Source: an uncultured Pelagibacteraceae bacterium (GTDB lineage Bacteria > Pseudomonadota > Alphaproteobacteria > Pelagibacterales > Pelagibacteraceae). From it: DNA of 64,000 bases. Made by a program: the position numbers and the translations under genes. Shown one piece after another: positions 40,436 to 48,135 of this stretch (its first letter is position 1; each line of letters opens with the position of its first letter). The notes under the pieces were generated by a model. That model worked only from the letters and a program-made list of their open reading frames with translations. It made no database searches and was not told the DNA's origin. Location of the stretch: positions 62,001-126,000 of the forward strand of contig CACJPL010000002.1 of assembly GCA_902595285.1 (NCBI GenBank), in the 5' to 3' direction.

Positions 40436-40827
40436 TGAATAAATATTTAGCCAAAATAATAGCAAGTGACCAAGAAGGATTACAAATGATTTCAGCCTGT
40501 AGTTCAGGGGCTAAAGTTAAAATTGCTGATGTAAAATATCTCGCATCCAATAAAGTTTTTTTATTGTCAATTGAAAGAACTAAGGTTGAAAGTGGTCAGG
40601 AAGATAAAAAAATCAATAGTATTTGTAGGTTTGATTTCATTGATAAAGTAAGATCAAAGAATATTGATCAATCAAATCAAGAAACAGTTTTAGAGTTGAT
40701 AGGTATAGATTATTTGAAAAATAATGATGTTTATGAAATAAATCTTATTTTTAATAATAATGCTCATATTGCTTTAACTACAGAAACTATCGAAGCAAGA
40801 TTAGAGGATCAAAGTGAAATTAAATAG
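40435..40827 (+). CDS. DUF2948 family protein
   Basis: The 130-residue protein starts at GTG 40435. It has the family features LxAxDxEGLQxISA near the N-terminus and FDFIDKVRSKNID in the middle. Function is unknown. It is found between murA and hisD in most alphaproteobacteria, as here, with overlap or gaps of under three bases on both sides. No TM or catalytic motif is visible. Confidence 0.9.
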   Translation: MNKYLAKIIASDQEGLQMISACSSGAKVKIADVKYLASNKVFLLSIERTKVESGQEDKKINSICRFDFIDKVRSKNIDQSNQETVLELIGIDYLKNNDVYEINLIFNNNAHIALTTETIEARLEDQSEIK

Positions 40828-40829
40828 TT

Positions 40830-42113
40830 ATGAAGATATTAAATAGTAAAAGTAAAAATTTTGATAAATTATTGGATAATTTGCTTTTACAGAGAAAAAA
40901 AAAAATTCAATCAAACTCTGTTTCAGTAACAAATATAATTAAAGATGTTAAAAAAAATGGAGATAAAGCATTATTAAAATATGAGAAAAGATTTAATCAA
41001 AACAAAATAATTATCCCAAGCTTAAAACAAATAAAAAAATCTATAAATTCACTCGATAAAAAAGTAAAGAAAGCAATCGATACGGCTTATAATAGAATTT
41101 ATAAATTTCATTCACTTCAAAAATTTAAAAATATTTCTTATACAGATAAATTAAAAAATAAACTTGATTATAAATATGTGCCTTTAGACTCTGTTGCAAT
41201 TTATGTTCCTGGATCTACTGCCTCATACCCATCGAGTGTTTTGATGAATGCTATTCCAGCAATTGTTGCCGGTGTTAAGAGAATTGTTATGATTAATCCA
41301 GGACATAAAGGAAAACAAAATCCAGCCGTATTGTACGCTGCAAAAAAATGTAAAATAAAAGAAATTTATTCTATCGGGGGTCCTTCTGCTATTGCAGCAG
41401 TATCATATGGGACTAAAAAAATTAAAAAAGTTCATAAAATAGTTGGTCCTGGAAACGCATATGTTGCGGCAGCAAAAAAAGAAGTTTTTGGTGTTGTCGG
41501 AATTGAAGGTATGACTGCAGGTCCTTCAGAAGTGACTGTCGTTTGTGACAAATTCTCAAATCCTGAGTGGGTTGCAAGTGATTTAATTGGACAAGCTGAA
41601 CATGATGTTCTTGCACAATGTATTTTGATTTCAAAAGATAAAAATTTGTTAGATAAAGTAAAAATTGAAATTACTAAACAATTAAAAGAAATTCCAAGAG
41701 CTTCTGTTGCAAGAAGAAGTTTAATTAATAATGGAATTCTTATGTATATTTCTTCAGACGCTAAAATAACAAGCGTTGTAAATAAAATTGCACCAGAACA
41801 TTTAGAATTAAATATTAAAAATTATAAATCGTTAGTTCCAAAAATAAAAAATTCAGGATCAATATGTTTAGGAAAATATGCTGTAATGGCAATGACTGAT
41901 TATAATGTTGGATCAAACCATGTGTTGCCAACTAATGGTTCTGCAAAATACTCTAGCGGTATAAGTGTAAATGAATTTTATAAAAGGATTTCATACATAA
42001 ACTTATCAAAAAAGGGTATTGAAAGTCTTGGACCATCAGTTATAACACTTGCAAATTACGAAGGGTTGGTTGGACATGCTCAATCTGTAGTAAAACGAAT
42101 AAGGAGAAAATAA
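40830..42113 (+). CDS. hisD: Histidinol dehydrogenase
   Basis: The 427-residue zinc enzyme oxidises histidinol to histidine in two NAD-dependent steps. Motifs include [39 protein letters not shown], and the zinc-site residues in DLIGQAEHD and APEHLEL. hisS, hisZ and hisG lie a kilobase downstream. infA follows after two bases. Confidence 0.97.
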   Translation: MKILNSKSKNFDKLLDNLLLQRKKKIQSNSVSVTNIIKDVKKNGDKALLKYEKRFNQNKIIIPSLKQIKKSINSLDKKVKKAIDTAYNRIYKFHSLQKFKNISYTDKLKNKLDYKYVPLDSVAIYVPGSTASYPSSVLMNAIPAIVAGVKRIVMINPGHKGKQNPAVLYAAKKCKIKEIYSIGGPSAIAAVSYGTKKIKKVHKIVGPGNAYVAAAKKEVFGVVGIEGMTAGPSEVTVVCDKFSNPEWVASDLIGQAEHDVLAQCILISKDKNLLDKVKIEITKQLKEIPRASVARRSLINNGILMYISSDAKITSVVNKIAPEHLELNIKNYKSLVPKIKNSGSICLGKYAVMAMTDYNVGSNHVLPTNGSAKYSSGISVNEFYKRISYINLSKKGIESLGPSVITLANYEGLVGHAQSVVKRIRRK

Positions 42114-42115
42114 AT

Positions 42116-42331
42116 TTGTCAAAACAAGACTTACTGGAATTTAAAGGTACAGTGATAGACCTACTTCCTAACGCTATGTTTAGAGTAAAATTAGAAAATG
42201 GACATACAGTTACTGCCCATACAGCTGGTAAGTTAAGAAAAAACAGAATTAGAGTTCTCCAAGGTGATAATGTGACAGTTGAAATGACACCTTACGATCT
42301 TACTAAAGGAAGAATTATCTTTAGGGGATGA
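42116..42331 (+). CDS. infA: Translation initiation factor IF-1
   Basis: The 71-residue OB-fold protein has [24 protein letters not shown] and GRI(I/V)FR endings typical of IF1, which binds the 30S A-site during initiation. The start is TTG at 42116, preceded at nine bases by a strong AAGGAG ribosome-binding site (42101-42106), one of the few clear Shine-Dalgarno sequences in the window. It lacks a separate promoter and is probably read from the murA-hisD run. Confidence 0.96.
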   Translation: MSKQDLLEFKGTVIDLLPNAMFRVKLENGHTVTAHTAGKLRKNRIRVLQGDNVTVEMTPYDLTKGRIIFRG

Positions 42332-42335
42332 ATAA

Positions 42336-42410
42336 GGCTGAGTAGCTCAGGAGTAGAGCAGAGCCCTGAAAAGGCTTGTGTCGGAGGTGCGAATCCTTCC
42401 TCAGCCACCA
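42336..42410 (+). tRNA. tRNA-Phe (GAA) with altered elbow
   Basis: The 75-base gene has a perfect GGCTGAG/CTCAGCC acceptor stem, A73 and an encoded CCA. Stem GAGCC/GGCTT closes loop CTGAAAA, giving anticodon GAA. The D-loop is AGGAGTA, lacking the usual GG doublet, and the T-loop is TGCGAAT, with G in place of the near-universal T55. It starts four bases after infA. Confidence 0.93.
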
Positions 42411-42422
42411 CCACAAAGTTTC

Positions 42423-42459
42423 ATCTTGAAATAATCGTAAAAGAAATTAACTTCAAGAT
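42423..42459 (+). other. Hairpin in cold-shock gene leader region
   Basis: ATCTTGAA (42423-42430) and TTCAAGAT (42452-42459) form a perfect 8-bp inverted repeat around a 21-base loop, between tRNA-Phe and csp. It lacks a T-tract, so it is not a standard terminator. It may shield tRNA-Phe 3' processing or act in csp expression. Confidence 0.45.
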
Positions 42460-42464
42460 ATAAT
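42459..42464 (+). promoter_or_regulatory. Candidate -10 box of csp
   Basis: TATAAT lies 26 bases before the csp ATG and is followed by an AAAAGGA Shine-Dalgarno-like element near 42472-42478. No good -35 box is at the right distance. Confidence 0.4.
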
Positions 42465-42490
42465 AAATAACAAAAGGACTAAGAAATAAG

Positions 42491-42703
42491 ATGAGTACAC
42501 TACAAGGAAAAATTAAATGGTATAATGGTAAAAAGGGATATGGCTTCATTGAAAGAGATGATAAAGAAAAAGATGCCTTTGTTCATGCTTCAGCGGTAAA
42601 AGCTGCTGGTATGAGATATCTCAATGAAGGTGATAAACTTGAATTCACATTAGAAGATGGTCCCAAAGGTCCTTCTGCAGTTAATTTAAAAAAAATAGAC
42701 TAA
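42491..42703 (+). CDS. cspA: Cold-shock domain protein
   Basis: The 70-residue protein is a single cold-shock OB fold with GKIKWYNGKKGYGFIERD (RNP1) and DAFVHASAV (RNP2). It binds single-stranded RNA or DNA as an RNA chaperone. It sits in its own transcription unit with a candidate -10 box, a leader hairpin and a strong terminator downstream. The symbol denotes the family, not a proven orthologue of E. coli CspA. Confidence 0.92.
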   Translation: MSTLQGKIKWYNGKKGYGFIERDDKEKDAFVHASAVKAAGMRYLNEGDKLEFTLEDGPKGPSAVNLKKID

Positions 42704-42717
42704 TTTAGAAATTATTT

Positions 42718-42757
42718 AAAAGGGCGTTTTATCTATCAAATAGATAACGTCCTTTTT
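42718..42757 (+). terminator. Rho-independent terminator after csp
   Basis: A long hairpin with arms AAAAGGGCGTTTTATCTAT and ATAGATAACGTCCTTTTT (two-base bulge, three-base loop) is followed by T-rich sequence. It starts 15 bases after the csp stop. It is the clearest intrinsic terminator in the window. Confidence 0.85.
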
Positions 42758-42760
42758 CTA

Positions 42761-42887
42761 TTTAGACCTTGAATATTAATTTTTTTTGTCTAAAAGACTG
42801 CTCATGAATATAAATATTACATACAAAAAGACTCTTAGAAGCACTCACAGAAACTGTTTCCATAGCCAGTAGGCTATTTATTTATAT
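42761..42887 (+). other. Gene-free stretch with terminator-like hairpin
   Basis: The roughly 170 bases between the csp terminator and tRNA-His hold no ORF. A GTCT-AAA-AGAC mini-hairpin lies near 42787 and ATAGCC-AGTA-GGCTAT at 42862-42877 is followed by TTATTTATATT. A small RNA ending at this hairpin is possible but unsupported by any family match I know. Confidence 0.3.
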
Positions 42888-42893
42888 TATAAT
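42888..42893 (+). promoter_or_regulatory. Candidate -10 box of tRNA-His/hisS
   Basis: TATAAT lies 40 bases before tRNA-His, giving a leader of about 34 bases. The -35 position falls in the hairpin at 42862-42877 and has no consensus match. Confidence 0.35.
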
Positions 42894-42933
42894 TTTAAAT
42901 CCACATAAAATAAGATAAAAACAAAGAGGATAA

Positions 42934-43008
42934 GCCCGGGTGGTGTAATGGTTAGCACGGAAGTTTGTGGAACTTTAAGTTTGAGTTCGACTCTCAGCCC
43001 GGGTACCA
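42934..43008 (+). tRNA. tRNA-His (GTG), alphaproteobacterial type
   Basis: The 75-base gene has acceptor GCCCGGG/CCCGGGT, discriminator A73 and an encoded CCA. Stem GAAGT/ACTTT closes TTGTGGA, giving anticodon GTG. The first pair is G1:U72, the discriminator is A rather than the usual C73, and base -1 is A rather than G. The T-loop TTCGACT is canonical. The hisS ATG lies five bases past the CCA. Confidence 0.95.
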
Positions 43009-43012
43009 AAAA

Positions 43013-44407
43013 ATGAATAAAGAAAAAAAATTAATTCCTGGATTACCTTCAGGATTTGAAGATCGTTGGGATAAAAAACTTCTTCTCAAAAAAAAGCTTT
43101 TAAAAGCTATTGAGAATAATTTTATTAAATTTGGAGCAGAGGCTCTGGAAACCCCTTCGTTTGAGATAAGTGAAAATATAGGATCTTTTTTGGCAGAAGA
43201 TGAAGCTAATCCTATGTCTGATGTATTCTCATTTGAGGATGGAGAAAAGAGCATTACTCTTAGGTATGATCTTTCAAGCCCACTAGCTAGATTTGTTGCT
43301 CAAAATAATCAAGAGCTTCCATCAATTTTTAAAAGGTATGCCATTCAAAATGTCTTTAGAAATGAAAAGGCTGGTAATGGAAGATACAGAGAATTTATGC
43401 AAGCAGATTTTGATATCGTTGGAAATGTTAATCCTGCGCAAGCAAATGCGGAGCTTTGCAATTTAATATCAAGTACCTTGTTAGATTGTGGTCTAAAAAA
43501 AGATCAATTTACAATCAACGTTAGTAACAGAAAAATAGTTCAAGGATTAATTGATGATTTAAAAATTTCAGAAGAAAAGCAAATTAAAGTAATTAGAGCA
43601 ATTGATAAATTAGACAAACCAGGTTTTGGTTTAAAAGGTGTTGAAGATCTGCTCAAAAAAGAGAGAAAAGATATAAGTGGTGCAATCACTAAGGGTGCAG
43701 ATTTAAACGATGAACAAGCATCTGAAATACTAAATTTTTTAAAAATTAAAGATTTAAAAGAATTAAAAGAAACATTAAAAAATCCATTGTCTCAAGAAGG
43801 TATAAAGGAATTAGAACAAGTATTTGAAGTATTGGGTTACAGTTCAAATTTAAATCAGGTCAAAACAAATTTTACAATTGTTAGGGGATTGGCTTATTAT
43901 TCAGATTTCATTGTTGAAACAAATCTAAATTTTAAAGTCACAAATAACAAAGGCAAAGAGGTCGATATAGGCAGTATTTGTTCTGGAGGAGCCTATGCAA
44001 AATTAATTTCGAGATTTAAAGGTGTGGATATTCCAGGCACCGGAATTAGTTTTGGAGTTGATCGATTGTTATTTGCTTTAATGCAATTGGATCAAGTAAA
44101 AGTAGATAGTCAAAAACCAGTTTTAGTTTGTGTAATGGATGAAAAATATCTTAAAAGTTATTATGAAATTTTAGATCTATTAAGAAATAATAATATCAAT
44201 GCTGAAATTTTTTTAGATATAAAAAAAAATTTAGGTAAGCAACTAACCCTAGCAAATAAACGTGAGTTGGATGTTGCAATAATATGTGGTGAAAATGAAT
44301 TTAATGAAAATACAGTCACTATAAAAAGTCTCAAAGGCGTTAAGGGTGAAAACAATAAAACATTTCCAAAAGAAAATTTAATCGATGAAGTCAAAAAACT
44401 TATCTGA
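43013..44407 (+). CDS. hisS: Histidyl-tRNA synthetase
   Basis: The start is ATG 43013; the longer frame from 42965 begins inside tRNA-His and is rejected. The 464-residue class II enzyme has LRYDLSSPLARFVA (motif 2 lead), the RNEKAGNGRYREFMQAD loop, the histidine motif VRGLAYYSDF and GTGISFGVDRLLFAL (motif 3), with a C-terminal anticodon-binding domain (about 370-460). It overlaps hisZ by 23 bases. Only four bases separate it from tRNA-His, leaving no room for a separate promoter or ordinary ribosome-binding site. Confidence 0.96.
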   Translation: MNKEKKLIPGLPSGFEDRWDKKLLLKKKLLKAIENNFIKFGAEALETPSFEISENIGSFLAEDEANPMSDVFSFEDGEKSITLRYDLSSPLARFVAQNNQELPSIFKRYAIQNVFRNEKAGNGRYREFMQADFDIVGNVNPAQANAELCNLISSTLLDCGLKKDQFTINVSNRKIVQGLIDDLKISEEKQIKVIRAIDKLDKPGFGLKGVEDLLKKERKDISGAITKGADLNDEQASEILNFLKIKDLKELKETLKNPLSQEGIKELEQVFEVLGYSSNLNQVKTNFTIVRGLAYYSDFIVETNLNFKVTNNKGKEVDIGSICSGGAYAKLISRFKGVDIPGTGISFGVDRLLFALMQLDQVKVDSQKPVLVCVMDEKYLKSYYEILDLLRNNNINAEIFLDIKKNLGKQLTLANKRELDVAIICGENEFNENTVTIKSLKGVKGENNKTFPKENLIDEVKKLI

Positions 44408-45437
44408 AAACATTCTTAGATCAGTAAAATCTAAGGGTTTTAAATATATTGATTTACCTTCAGTAATTGAGGCTAATCACATTGTTCAAAGATCAGGAGA
44501 AAATTTTAGAAAGTTTATCTTCTCCTTTACTGATCAGAATGGAAGCGAGTTGTGTTTAAGACCAGATTTAACAATTGCATCTTGTTTAAGGTATTTGGAA
44601 AATAATTTAAAAGGTAAGGAAAAAATTTTTTACAGTGGTCAAGCTTATCGAAAATCACAAAACAAAAAAGACTCAATCATTAGAAATCAAATTGGATTTG
44701 AAATTTTAGGATCTAAGGATGAGAAAAATGATGATAAAGAAATTATAAATACATCTCTTAAATCACTTCAAAATATCAAATATTCTTCAGGAACACTAAC
44801 TATTGGAAATGTTGAAATATTTAATTTGTTAATTTCAAAATTGGATATTCCAAAGAGATGGAAGCTAAGATTAGCCAGACACTTCTGGAGAGAAGAATAT
44901 TTTAATGATTTATTAAAAAGATTAGAAACTAATTCAGATGTTGATCCAACAATTGTAGAAATAGATAAAAAGCGTTACGTGAAAATGCTTAAAGAGGATT
45001 TATCAAATATTGTTGCAGGAAGAACAATTAATGAAATATTAAAAAGGTTTGATCAGAAAATAAAAGATCCTAGAGGAGCTAGTAAAGGAAAGAATGTTTC
45101 AAAAATAATTAAAGATTTCTTAAAAATTAAATGTCCCATAAATAAAGCAGCAATTGAGTTAAATAAATTTTTTAAAAAAAACAAAATAAATCTAGCTGTA
45201 GATCAAAAATATTTTCCAATTTCTAATAATAAGGTTTCAAAATTAAATGTAGTATTTTCAGCATCCTTTGGAAGACAATTAGAATATTACACTGGGATGG
45301 TTTTTAAAATTGATATTAAATCTAAAAACTCATTAAAAAATATTATTAATGGTGGTCGTTATGATGGTCTAATTTCAGACTTAGGATCAAAAAAACAAAC
45401 TCCAGCAGTAGGTGCTGCTTTAAATTTAAATTACTAA
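44385..45437 (+). CDS. hisZ: ATP phosphoribosyltransferase regulatory subunit
   Basis: The 350-residue HisRS paralogue lacks the anticodon-binding domain. It has class II core remnants (LCLRPDLTIASCLRYL near 60-75, then YSGQAYRK and GRYDGLISDLG at the end) but not the full synthetase signature. It pairs with short HisG to give histidine feedback control of the first histidine-pathway step. hisS-hisZ-hisG is the usual alphaproteobacterial order. Its last base overlaps the hisG ATG. Confidence 0.93.
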   Translation: MKSKNLSENILRSVKSKGFKYIDLPSVIEANHIVQRSGENFRKFIFSFTDQNGSELCLRPDLTIASCLRYLENNLKGKEKIFYSGQAYRKSQNKKDSIIRNQIGFEILGSKDEKNDDKEIINTSLKSLQNIKYSSGTLTIGNVEIFNLLISKLDIPKRWKLRLARHFWREEYFNDLLKRLETNSDVDPTIVEIDKKRYVKMLKEDLSNIVAGRTINEILKRFDQKIKDPRGASKGKNVSKIIKDFLKIKCPINKAAIELNKFFKKNKINLAVDQKYFPISNNKVSKLNVVFSASFGRQLEYYTGMVFKIDIKSKNSLKNIINGGRYDGLISDLGSKKQTPAVGAALNLNY

Positions 45438-46129
45438 TGACAAAAAATATTTTAAATATTGGAGTTCCAAGCAAAGGTAGACTTAGAAAAGATGTTTTAA
45501 ATATTTTTAAAAAAAATAAATTAAATCTCATTTCTGAAAGAGGAGAAAGAGATCTTTTAGGATCTATAAAACAATTTAAAAATATTAAGATTTTATATCT
45601 TCATGCAAGAGAGATCATCGAAAGACTTGGAGACGGATCTTTGGACATAGGTTTTTCTGGCTTTGATTTATTAAAGGAAAGTGAAATTAACACTCAAAAG
45701 AAAATTAATGTTTTAAAAAGATATGATTTTGGTAAGGCTACATTAGTAGTCGCAATTCCTGATCCATGGATAGATGTACAAACAGTTGCAGATTTAGAAG
45801 AAATTGCATTTGAATTTAAAGATAAGAAAAAGAAAAGATTAAGAGTAGCAACAAAATATCCAAACTTAACAAGGGAATTTTTGTTTTCAAAGGGCGTTAC
45901 CCAATTCAAATTAATTGATAGTTTGGGTGCAACTGAAGCTTATCCTTTTACAGGCTCATCGGAAATAATTACAGATATCACTTCTACCGGAGAAACGTTA
46001 AAAGCAAACAATCTACGTATTTTAAAGGATGGAGAAATATTAAGATCAGAGGCCTGCATGATGATTTCTAAGTCATCCAATAATAAAATGGGTCTTAAAA
46101 AAATAGTAAAATTACTCTCTAAAAATTAA
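45437..46129 (+). CDS. hisG: ATP phosphoribosyltransferase, short catalytic form
   Basis: The 230-residue HisG_S joins ATP and PRPP to start histidine synthesis. It has the GVPSKGRL opening, DIGFSGFDLL and the PRPP-binding ITDITSTGETLKANNL motif near residue 185. It lacks the C-terminal regulatory domain of long HisG, consistent with the adjoining hisZ. It closes hisS-hisZ-hisG. Confidence 0.96.
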   Translation: MTKNILNIGVPSKGRLRKDVLNIFKKNKLNLISERGERDLLGSIKQFKNIKILYLHAREIIERLGDGSLDIGFSGFDLLKESEINTQKKINVLKRYDFGKATLVVAIPDPWIDVQTVADLEEIAFEFKDKKKKRLRVATKYPNLTREFLFSKGVTQFKLIDSLGATEAYPFTGSSEIITDITSTGETLKANNLRILKDGEILRSEACMMISKSSNNKMGLKKIVKLLSKN

Positions 46130-46243
46130 GTCTTTCCAATAAATTAGTATAATTTTGATAATATCTAGATTTCTAATAATTGCATAAAGTGCAACAATAA
46201 CACAAATAATAAAGAATATTTTTAATACTAAAATTAGTTCCAT
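46112..46243 (-). CDS. Possible 43-residue single-span membrane protein
   Basis: An ATG at 46243 on the minus strand opens a frame of 43 codons beginning MELILVLKIFFIICVIVALYA, a convincing hydrophobic helix followed by a polar tail ending KDLIFRE. It fills most of the otherwise empty 178 bases between hisG and rmuC and overlaps the hisG end by 18 bases. No ribosome-binding site is obvious, and AT-rich DNA yields such frames by chance. Confidence 0.3.
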   Translation of the reverse strand: MELILVLKIFFIICVIVALYAIIRNLDIIKIILIYWKDLIFRE

Positions 46244-46307
46244 AAAGTATTTTTAAATATTTAAATACATTAATCAAATATTTACGATAAAATAAAAATT
46301 TAGAATC

Positions 46308-47405
46308 ATGGATAATATATTGTTAATTTTACTAGTTTTGTTATTAGGCGGTGTTTTAGCTATTCTTTATCTAAATTTAAAAACTAAGCCAAAAGATGAA
46401 AATGAAAACAAAGAAGCTGAGGAAATAGCTAATTTAAAATCAGAAATATCAAGTTTAAAAGACACCTTAAACACTACAATCAATAGCTCACTTGGTGCAA
46501 TGTCGACTTCATTTAATAATCTATCAACTGGGGTTACTAAAGATATGACTGAAACTTTAACCAAGGTAGAGGAAAAGGTTGGTAATTTTAATCAACAAGT
46601 TCAACTATTAAATCAAAGCCAAGAGGGGATAACTAAAATTTTAGCTGGAGTTAAGAAATATGGAACTCTTGCAGAATTTAGCTTAGATGCTCTAATTAAA
46701 GATTTGCTACCAGCCTCTCAATTCATGACGAATGTTAAAATGAAAGAGGAAACCAGTGAAAATGTTGAATTTGCAATAAAGCTTCAAGGAGATGTTTTGG
46801 TTCCTGTTGATAGTCATTTTCCAGTAGAAAAATTCAAAGCAATTACCGATGGTCATGACGCGGAAGACAAAAAGGCTGTAGCAGATGCTAGAGCAAAATT
46901 AGCCTCAGCGTTTAAAGCAAAAGCTAAAAGTGTTAATGAAAAATATATAGTTCCACCAAAAACTACTGATTTTGCAATCGTATATGCTCCTACAGAAAGT
47001 TTATACAAAGAGTTAACTGAATACCAAGATCCAAGTACAAAAGAATTATTAACTCAAGAGTTAATGAAAAAATATAAAGTTGTAATATGTGGACCCAATA
47101 CTCTTTCTGCTTACTTACAGTCTTTACACATGGGATTTCAATCATTGAAGGTACAAAAAGGTGCAACGGAAATTTATAATCATTTAAAAACAATCAGTAC
47201 AAGATTTTCTAAACATTTTGACAACATTATAGTTCTTAGAAAAAAATTAGAAGATGCTATGGGAGTTGTTGATAAATTTGGAACGGATGCAAGATCAATT
47301 TCAAGAACCTTAGAAAATATTAAAGATCCCGAGCAGGTTGAGAAAGCTGTACAAACTGAAAACGTGGAAAAATTTGTTGAACGAAATAGGCAGCTTAAAA
47401 ATTAA
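46308..47405 (+). CDS. rmuC: RmuC family DNA recombination protein
   Basis: The 365-residue protein has an N-terminal TM helix (about 3-22), a coiled coil (about 30-110) and a PD-(D/E)XK-like core with VLVPVDSHFPVEKF and TTDFAIVYAPTESLY, diagnostic of RmuC. RmuC limits recombination between inverted repeats and is presumed to be a membrane-anchored nuclease. It is followed 37 bases later by two further exonuclease genes on the same strand. Confidence 0.95.
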   Translation: MDNILLILLVLLLGGVLAILYLNLKTKPKDENENKEAEEIANLKSEISSLKDTLNTTINSSLGAMSTSFNNLSTGVTKDMTETLTKVEEKVGNFNQQVQLLNQSQEGITKILAGVKKYGTLAEFSLDALIKDLLPASQFMTNVKMKEETSENVEFAIKLQGDVLVPVDSHFPVEKFKAITDGHDAEDKKAVADARAKLASAFKAKAKSVNEKYIVPPKTTDFAIVYAPTESLYKELTEYQDPSTKELLTQELMKKYKVVICGPNTLSAYLQSLHMGFQSLKVQKGATEIYNHLKTISTRFSKHFDNIIVLRKKLEDAMGVVDKFGTDARSISRTLENIKDPEQVEKAVQTENVEKFVERNRQLKN

Positions 47406-47442
47406 TTTCTTTTTTTCCTTAATAACGTCTATAAGAAATCTC

Positions 47443-48129
47443 ATGCAGTGGAATCAAAAATATGATTATCCAAAATCATCAAGGGCAACAGTTGATGGCA
47501 TTAGAAGATACTTATTAGGGGAAACAAAATTACCAAGTGTCACTTCAATTTTAGATGCAACTCGATCTGAAGAAGATAAAGCAGCATTAGCAAATTGGAG
47601 AGAAAGAACTGGGCAAAAAGAGGCTGAGGCAATTACAAAAGCAGCAAGTAGTAGAGGTTCTCAAATGCACAACTATTTAGAGTCCTATTTACTTGGAAGA
47701 GAAAATTTAAGTTTTTTTGAAGATAACGAACAATACAAATTAATGGCTAAAGAAATTATAGAAAAAGGTTTGAAAAATAGATTGGATGAAATTTGGGGTG
47801 TTGAATGCACTCTTTATTACCCAGAGAAGTATGCAGGTACTGCTGATTGTGTCGGAGTTTATGAAGGAAAAGAAACAATAATAGATTTTAAACAAAGTAA
47901 TAAACCTAAAAAGGCTGAATATATAGACTCATGGCTTCTTCAAACAAGTGCATATTCATTAGCACATAACATTGTGTATAACTCCAATATCACTTCTTGT
48001 GTAATTTTGGTTTGCACAGTAGATAAATTATTCCAAGAGTTTAAAATTCAAGGGCATGATTTAATTGTTTATCAAAATTTGTTTTTGGGAAGATTAAAAA
48101 AATTTAATGAGCTATCGGATTTAACTTAG
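47443..48129 (+). CDS. PD-(D/E)XK exonuclease, MGME1-like
   Basis: From ATG 47443 the protein is 228 residues; the longer frame begins inside rmuC. It has PSVTSIL near 31, RGSQMH76NYLE80, E111 in WGVECTLYYP, AGTAD125, and D138-F-K140, the order of the PD-(D/E)XK nuclease core seen in mitochondrial MGME1 and phage-type exonucleases. It probably degrades single-stranded or flap DNA ends. It is six bases from the exonuclease I gene, suggesting a joint role in repair. Confidence 0.82.
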   Translation: MQWNQKYDYPKSSRATVDGIRRYLLGETKLPSVTSILDATRSEEDKAALANWRERTGQKEAEAITKAASSRGSQMHNYLESYLLGRENLSFFEDNEQYKLMAKEIIEKGLKNRLDEIWGVECTLYYPEKYAGTADCVGVYEGKETIIDFKQSNKPKKAEYIDSWLLQTSAYSLAHNIVYNSNITSCVILVCTVDKLFQEFKIQGHDLIVYQNLFLGRLKKFNELSDLT

Positions 48130-48135
48130 GATTTT

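Noticed and set aside
42965..43012. Longer hisS reading frame starting inside tRNA-His
   Set aside because: The extra 16 codons are the tRNA gene itself; the protein family begins near ATG 43013.
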